64,000 nucleotides of DNA. Source: Solanum dulcamara. Its lineage: Eukaryota; Streptophyta; Magnoliopsida; Solanales; Solanaceae. The stretch is from positions 43,455,286 to 43,519,285 of the forward strand of contig NC_077245.1 of the NCBI RefSeq assembly GCF_947179165.1, in the 5' to 3' direction. The position numbers and the translations under genes were made by a program. The notes under the pieces are model-generated. The model ran no database searches. It worked only from the letters and a program-made list of their open reading frames with translations, and was not told where the DNA came from. Below are positions 59,208-64,000 of this stretch, piece by piece; the stretch's first letter is position 1; each line of letters begins with the position of its first letter.

Positions 59208-61962
59208 TGTTATGCCCCGTACTTTTGTACTTTGGAACACTTTTTGAAACTTCTTAAAAGTTACCACGTGACCCAGATTATCTCTAATGTTATCAAATAA
59301 CTCTAAAGAAGGAAGGATGTGAGGTTCCATAAAAAGGAAGGTTAGAAGTAAGGGTTATAAGGATTTGAAAGGAGTTGGGGGACAAATGACAAGTCGCGGG
59401 ACTCGAATTACCTGTGTAATCTACCAACTTGGATGTCTTACACACTTAAGATATTTAAGTACATGTTGAGCTTACGTAGCCAGGATTACATAGGTTCTTA
59501 AAGTGAGACGAAATTACGAACCCATGGAAGAGGCGGAAAGAGGCGTAGCACCTACTTGAGGTGGTTCCTACGCTGCCATGTGGCAGCCTTAGAGTGGTGG
59601 CATGGATTAATTGGTCCAATGAGGATTAGACACGTGTCACCCTTAGGGGTTGACATGTGTACCATATTAAGATATATATATAAGGACCATTTGATGACTA
59701 ATGCATCATAAAGTCATCTTTTACACTTAGAACAAATAAGGAAAAATTGAGAGAAAAACCTAGAAAGCCAAAGGGAGAGCTACGGGTTTGGACCTATCAA
59801 GGTAAGGTCCCGACTTTCATTCTATGAATTAATTATTTAATATATCCTACGGTGATATAACAGTGTTTAATAATGAAAACGTTCAGCTTGGGAGCAGCAA
59901 GGAAGGGTAACGAGCAGTCCACTACTTTTCAGCGCGATTAAGGAACTTCCAAGGCTAGTTTTTGCAAGTTTTGAAAAAGGTAAGGTCTTCCCTTTCAAAC
60001 TGGAGTTAATAATGTGATTATAGAGTGTATTACATGTGTTAAATGAAGTTGTAAATAGGAAAAATGCATAAGTATGTTTGGCACTAGAAACAAACTAAAT
60101 GGAAGTCGTTTTAGTTAAGTCGAGGTCGAGTAATGTGTTGTGGTTGTGGTGCTGAAGATTGGAGGGTTGGGTGATGTGTTGCAGGGCTATAACATGGTAT
60201 AAATAGGGTGTGGGTGTTGCTGGTTTCAGCCACAAGACCCTCTGTTCCGTGTGGTGAAAGGTTTTATGAAATAGAGATTAAAAATCCTATTTTGGTATCG
60301 TAGTTTTAAGCAAGTTATTTGGGGTTTATTTTGCGTAATGTTGAAGTGGTTTACTTGTATATGAAATGCTTATTGTTGTTGATGGTAGTCTGTAATGATT
60401 GGGGATACAATTGGAAGTTTGGATAGGGAAAGTTATAGGGGAAATGCTGCCCGATTTCCGTTAACTTCTTAACCAAGTAATAAACTACTTGAGAAAGGCA
60501 TAAGGAAATGATTCCTAGGAATGCTTGATTATAGTTTGAGAAGATGGGAAGTTGAAAGTTATTAATGTTAGTATTACCTTCGTGTTAAATAGGTTCAAGA
60601 GGCGATGAAGCAAGAGTGGTTACGATTACTCGATAAAAGGTATGTGAAGCTATCTCTTCCTTTCTTTTGGCATGCCTTCAAGTTAAGTAATGAAGGATAT
60701 GAGTTTGGAGAGGTCATTCCGTTCCTATGTTCTATATATAACTCATGAAAATGATTTACTCGTGAATGTTAGAGTCCCTATAAGAGTAAAAGTCTCTAAT
60801 TACATAAACTATATGGCATCACCTTGACACATGCTTCTGATGCCTGAGACTTCACTTGATATGACTCTTACAGACCGTTAAAGGGTACTTAAAATGACTA
60901 CTACCCTGATCTTCAAGTGATGGTTCGCTTGATTAATTGGTTGGGCCTAGGATGGTAATTTAGTTACATATGATTATGCTTTGCCTTGCTCAAGCATACT
61001 ATAATACATCTTACACCGAGTCTCGGGCCGACTATAATATATGTGTATACGATCATATGATATATGGATTGGGCCGTCGTTCCTCAACATTATTATTTGA
61101 TATGTATGTATACGGATCGGGCCATCGTTCCTTAGTACTAATATATGAGATACGAGTTGGGCTATATTTCCTTGGCATTATCACATGATATGTAGATTGG
61201 GCCATCATTCCTCGTTCTATATTTGCTATATATATGGATCGGGTTATACTTTCCACAATGCTAATAATACACAAGTGCTTATGATGACAGTGATGATCGT
61301 ATGTATGACTTTATTTTATAAATGTAGGTACGGTGAATGGCTAAACATTATACTTGCCCCTTGCATCCCTATTTTATCTGTAACTTTTTTAAAATGTTGT
61401 ATGCTTACATACTCAGTACATATGTCGTATTGACCCTCTCTTTCGAGGGGCTGCATTTCATGACCATTGGTGCATACACAAGTTTTGGGAGTCCGCTAGC
61501 TTAGGATTCCGCTCAGCCACTTTGGAAGAAGCTACATTGTATTAGAACCTAGTTTTTGGTACTGACCCTTGGTGTATATATTTACTTTCATTTATTCAAA
61601 GGTACAGCGGAGACCTTGTCTCGCCATATGTTATCGTCACTACTCTTAGAGGTCTATAGACATGGGAGTGGGTTTTGTATATGTGTGTGCTTAATCATGT
61701 TTGTATGAGGTATGTTTGGGATGTTCCCTCTGTCGTGGAAACCTTATTGGCTTGCATGTATGTATATAGTGGGACAACCCTACATACTATGATAGCCTCA
61801 TCGGCTTATGTGTTATGCTGCCTGAATAATAGGTTGTAGCCTCTCAGGAGATGGGTTGGGCTAATATGTGATCATATGACAGGCTTACTTATAGTTTACA
61901 AGTGTACACACGAGTGTCCAGCTTGGGCACCGGGTCACGGCCCACGGGGTTGGGTCATGACA
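59208..61962 (+). repeat. element B2 5' LTR
   Basis: It begins TGTTATGCCCCGTACTTTTG and ends GGGGTTGGGTCATGACA, 2,755 bp. It is the best-preserved LTR of the B group and defines its ends. It contains CACGTGTC at 59,631, a TATATATAA box at about 59,673-59,682, and degenerate repeats with GGGCC-x-TC-x-TTCCT units at 61,070-61,210. Small frames inside it are not considered genes. Confidence 0.88.
59631..59682 (+). promoter_or_regulatory. B2 LTR promoter: G-box CACGTG plus TATA box
   Basis: CACGTGTC (59,631-59,638) lies about 40 bp before TATATATAA. The LTR B1 promoter has ACGTGTCC at a similar place, which supports selection on this site within the family, though two copies are weak evidence. 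Confidence 0.45.
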
Positions 61963-61965
61963 AAA

Positions 61966-61978
61966 GTGATATCAAAGC
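61966..61978 (+). other. primer binding site, element B2 (mutated)
   Basis: GTGATATCAAAGC, three bases after the LTR, differs from TTGGTATCAGAGC at a few positions. Confidence 0.7.
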
Positions 61979-62154
61979 AGTTTGTCCTCGGAGTGTCTAT
62001 AGACTGTGTCTAGTAGAGTCTTGTTTATTAGTGTATTGTGCACCACATCCATAAACAGGAGGCTACAAGGCATTTAGGATGTTGTATTTCTTTCGTATCT
62101 TACATCGTGTGATAGAGCTGGAATATTAAGATAATTTCTCCCTAACGATTTAAC

Positions 62155-63600
62155 ATGTTTACAGCAATGCCTCTAAGGAAAGCAACCACAACCCAGAAGG
62201 GCAAGTCAACAGCAGGAGAAACCAGTCAAACCCCGATAATTACTAGGGCTCATGCCCAGTCTATGCCAGGGATCGCGCTGCAATCGGTGAGCTCTACTAT
62301 ACCGCTACCTTTAGAGGAGCCTAAAATAGCAGCAGCTGCAGATCCTAAAGCTCCAATGCCTGAGCCTCCAACTCCACAGCCAGGACCAAAAGATAGGGCC
62401 ATGAGGGATACAGTGCAACTACTGATTAGGATAATGGTAGGGCAGGCTCGAAGGCATGCGTTAGGAGCAGATGATGTTGATAGATACTATAGTTTGAGGG
62501 TTCGTGACTTCTTGACTTGTAACCCTCCAGAGTTCTATGGGTCGAGGCCTGCAGATGACCCGCAAGAGTTTATTTGACAGATGCAGCGTACATTGAGAGT
62601 AATTAGGACTTCTGAGGCTGAGTCTATTGAGTTAGCTTCATATCGGCTGCGCGACGTAGCCGTTAACTAGTATGAGTCCTGAGAATTATTAAGGGGCGAG
62701 GGGCTCCTCCAGCAGTCTGGGATGAGTTCGTGGAAGCCTTCTTTGGCCATTTTCTACCTCTGAAAGTAAAATGAGCCAGAGTTGTTAAATTCTTGCAACT
62801 GAGGCAGAATGGTAGGAGTGTTAAAGACTATAGCCTTGAGTTTGACTCATTGGTGAGGCATGCACCCACTATTGTGGCCTATATGGCTGATAGGGTACAT
62901 CGTTATGTGATGGGGCTAGATCTTTACTTGGTTGATAGCTGTATGTCCATGACTTCTCAGTCAGGCATGGATATTGCTTAGGTACAAGCATATGCACAAG
63001 GAGTGGAGGATCGGCACAGAGGACATCAGCCTGAGAGAGATTTTGATAGAGGCCAACATAAGAGGACTAAATCAGCTGGTTATTATGGCGGTTTTTGAGG
63101 CGGGAAGCCTCAACAGTATGGTAGATACCCTTCCCCGCCAACCCAGAGTGCACCCTCACAATTCAAACGTAGGAGGTTTGATAGCACAGGGAATTCAGGA
63201 GCTGGTCAGAGCTCTAAGGTTTCAAGCTCACAGATGAATTGGGATTTGCGTTAGTCGAGGCTACCTTTGCCTCGGTTCTCTTATTGTGGTAGATCTAATT
63301 TTGGGGAATGTCGTGTTGTTTCGGGTGTTTGTTTCACTTGTGGCTGTCAAGGCTATTTTATGAGAGATTTCCCACTTAAGGGTAATTGAGGTGGTGCAAC
63401 CCAGCCTACTGGGTCGGTTGCTGGTTCTTTATTTTTGGTGGCTATGCGCCCTATGGGGTAGGGTAATCAGGTACCAGCAGGCCATGGTAGAGGATGTGGT
63501 GGAGCTTCCAGTTCTAGCGGCCCTGCAAATCGCATTTATGCCTTGGCTAGTAGACAGGACCAGGAGGTGTCACCAGATGTGCTTACAGGTATATTATCAA
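62155..63600 (+). pseudogene. gag: element B2 gag
   Basis: Start ATG at 62,155 or more likely 62,167 (MPLRKATTTQKGKS, like the MPPKR start of element A). A Pro/Ala-rich N-terminus is followed by YYSLRVRDFLTCNPPEFYGS and DDPQEFI, the retrotransposon gag region, up to a TGA at 62,575. The frame continues with stops and a frameshift, then RQNGRSVKDYSLEFDSLVRHAP (62,793-62,981) and an Arg/Gln-rich linker. The zinc knuckle (near 63,325-63,370) reads CFTCGCQGYFMRDF: the His and last Cys are lost. An extra motif, YCGRSNFGEC, precedes it. Inactive. Confidence 0.85.
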
Positions 63601-64000
63601 TCTGTTCCCGGGATGTATATGCATTAATATATCCAGGTTCCACTTTATCATACATATCTCCTTTTGTTGTGAGTTGAGTCAGAATAAAACTTGAGTAAAT
63701 AGATTCGTTCGAGGTGGCTACCCCGATAAGAGACTCTATTATAGTAAAGCAAGTATATAGAAACTGCTCAGTGGGTGTAGGTAGTCATCATACCTTGGCT
63801 CATTTACTGGAGTTAGATATGGTGGAGTTTGATGTTATTATGGGTATGAATTAGTTAGCATCTTATTATGCCAATGTTGATTGTAGAAATAAAATAGTTT
63901 GGTTCCAGCTCCCAGATGAGCCAACTAGCGAATGGTTGGGGAATACGGCATCATCGAGGGGTAAGTTTATTTCATACCTCAAGGCAACAAAAATGGTTCA
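63601..64000 (+). pseudogene. pol: element B2 protease region, cut by window end
   Basis: The translation includes DVYALIYPGSTLSYISPFV, where the catalytic Asp of the usual LLDPGST is Tyr, then LLELDMVEFDVIMGMN and SRGKFISYLKATKM, matching the protease and linker of elements A and C. Stops at 63,676, 63,695 and 63,852. RT and later domains would lie beyond 64,000. Confidence 0.85.

Noticed and set aside
61053..61433. Overlapping 72-82 codon frames in the B2 LTR
   Set aside because: They sit on both strands of a subrepeat region of the LTR and are not conserved in the related LTRs.
1..64000. CRISPR arrays, tRNA, rRNA genes or bacterial operons
   Set aside because: No regularly spaced repeat-spacer arrays, rRNA motifs or cloverleaf candidates were seen. 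The TGGTATCAGAGC matches are retrotransposon primer sites, not tRNA genes.

Overview
This window looks like repeat-rich (heterochromatic or intergenic) DNA of a dicot plant nuclear genome, probably Solanaceae. The family guess rests on resemblance of the LTRs to recalled Solanaceae repeats and was not checked by a search. I found no convincing single-copy host gene. Almost everything with structure is a transposable element, and most of the window can be read as two nests of insertions.

Nest 1 (about 1-25,880). A possible En/Spm-like transposase remnant (480-815) is followed by a minus-strand LINE whose 3' poly(A) lies at 883-890 and whose 5' end is near 25,880. The LINE has ORF1 (DUF4283-like domain and zinc knuckle) and ORF2 (endonuclease, reverse transcriptase, zf-RVT, RNase H). 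Its endonuclease domain is split by a 16.6 kb plus-strand Ty3/gypsy chromovirus with three LTRs and two internal regions (LTR 5259-7412, gag-pol, LTR 12488-14640, gag-pol, LTR 19716-21868). A single 5-bp target duplication, ATCAA, flanks the whole three-LTR unit. The second copy keeps an uninterrupted pol frame of 1,242 codons. The first copy has several stops.

Middle (25,880-34,142). This holds a plus-strand LTR-like segment beginning TGTTGACACC (26,052 to about 29,041), a decayed minus-strand gypsy 3' part (integrase and chromodomain, about 29,180-30,530), an unexplained stretch, and a minus-strand LTR-like segment (31,085-34,137) that resembles Tat/Ogre-type LTRs.

Nest 2 (34,143 to past the window end). 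A badly decayed plus-strand chromovirus D (5' LTR 34,143-34,177 plus 47,048-49,331; internal 49,332-54,340; 3' LTR from 54,341) is the host. Its 5' LTR is interrupted by a solo LTR of family B (34,178-47,042, TSD AAAGC). That solo LTR is itself interrupted by a complete minus-strand chromovirus C (36,344-45,933, LTRs of 2,305 bp each, TSD GCCTA). The 3' LTR of D is interrupted by another B-related solo LTR (55,398-58,566, TSD GTAAT) and is cut off near 59,194 by a third B-family element (LTR 59,208-61,962). The gag and protease of that third element run off the right edge.

Where lineage-defining parts are visible, all gypsy elements look like Tekay/Del-type chromoviruses: PBS matching the plant initiator-Met tRNA 3' end, a single gag-pol frame and a C-terminal chromodomain. 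Families A and C are related to each other through their LTRs. Nearly every coding region is broken by stops, many explainable as C-to-T or G-to-A changes, as expected for old methylated repeats.
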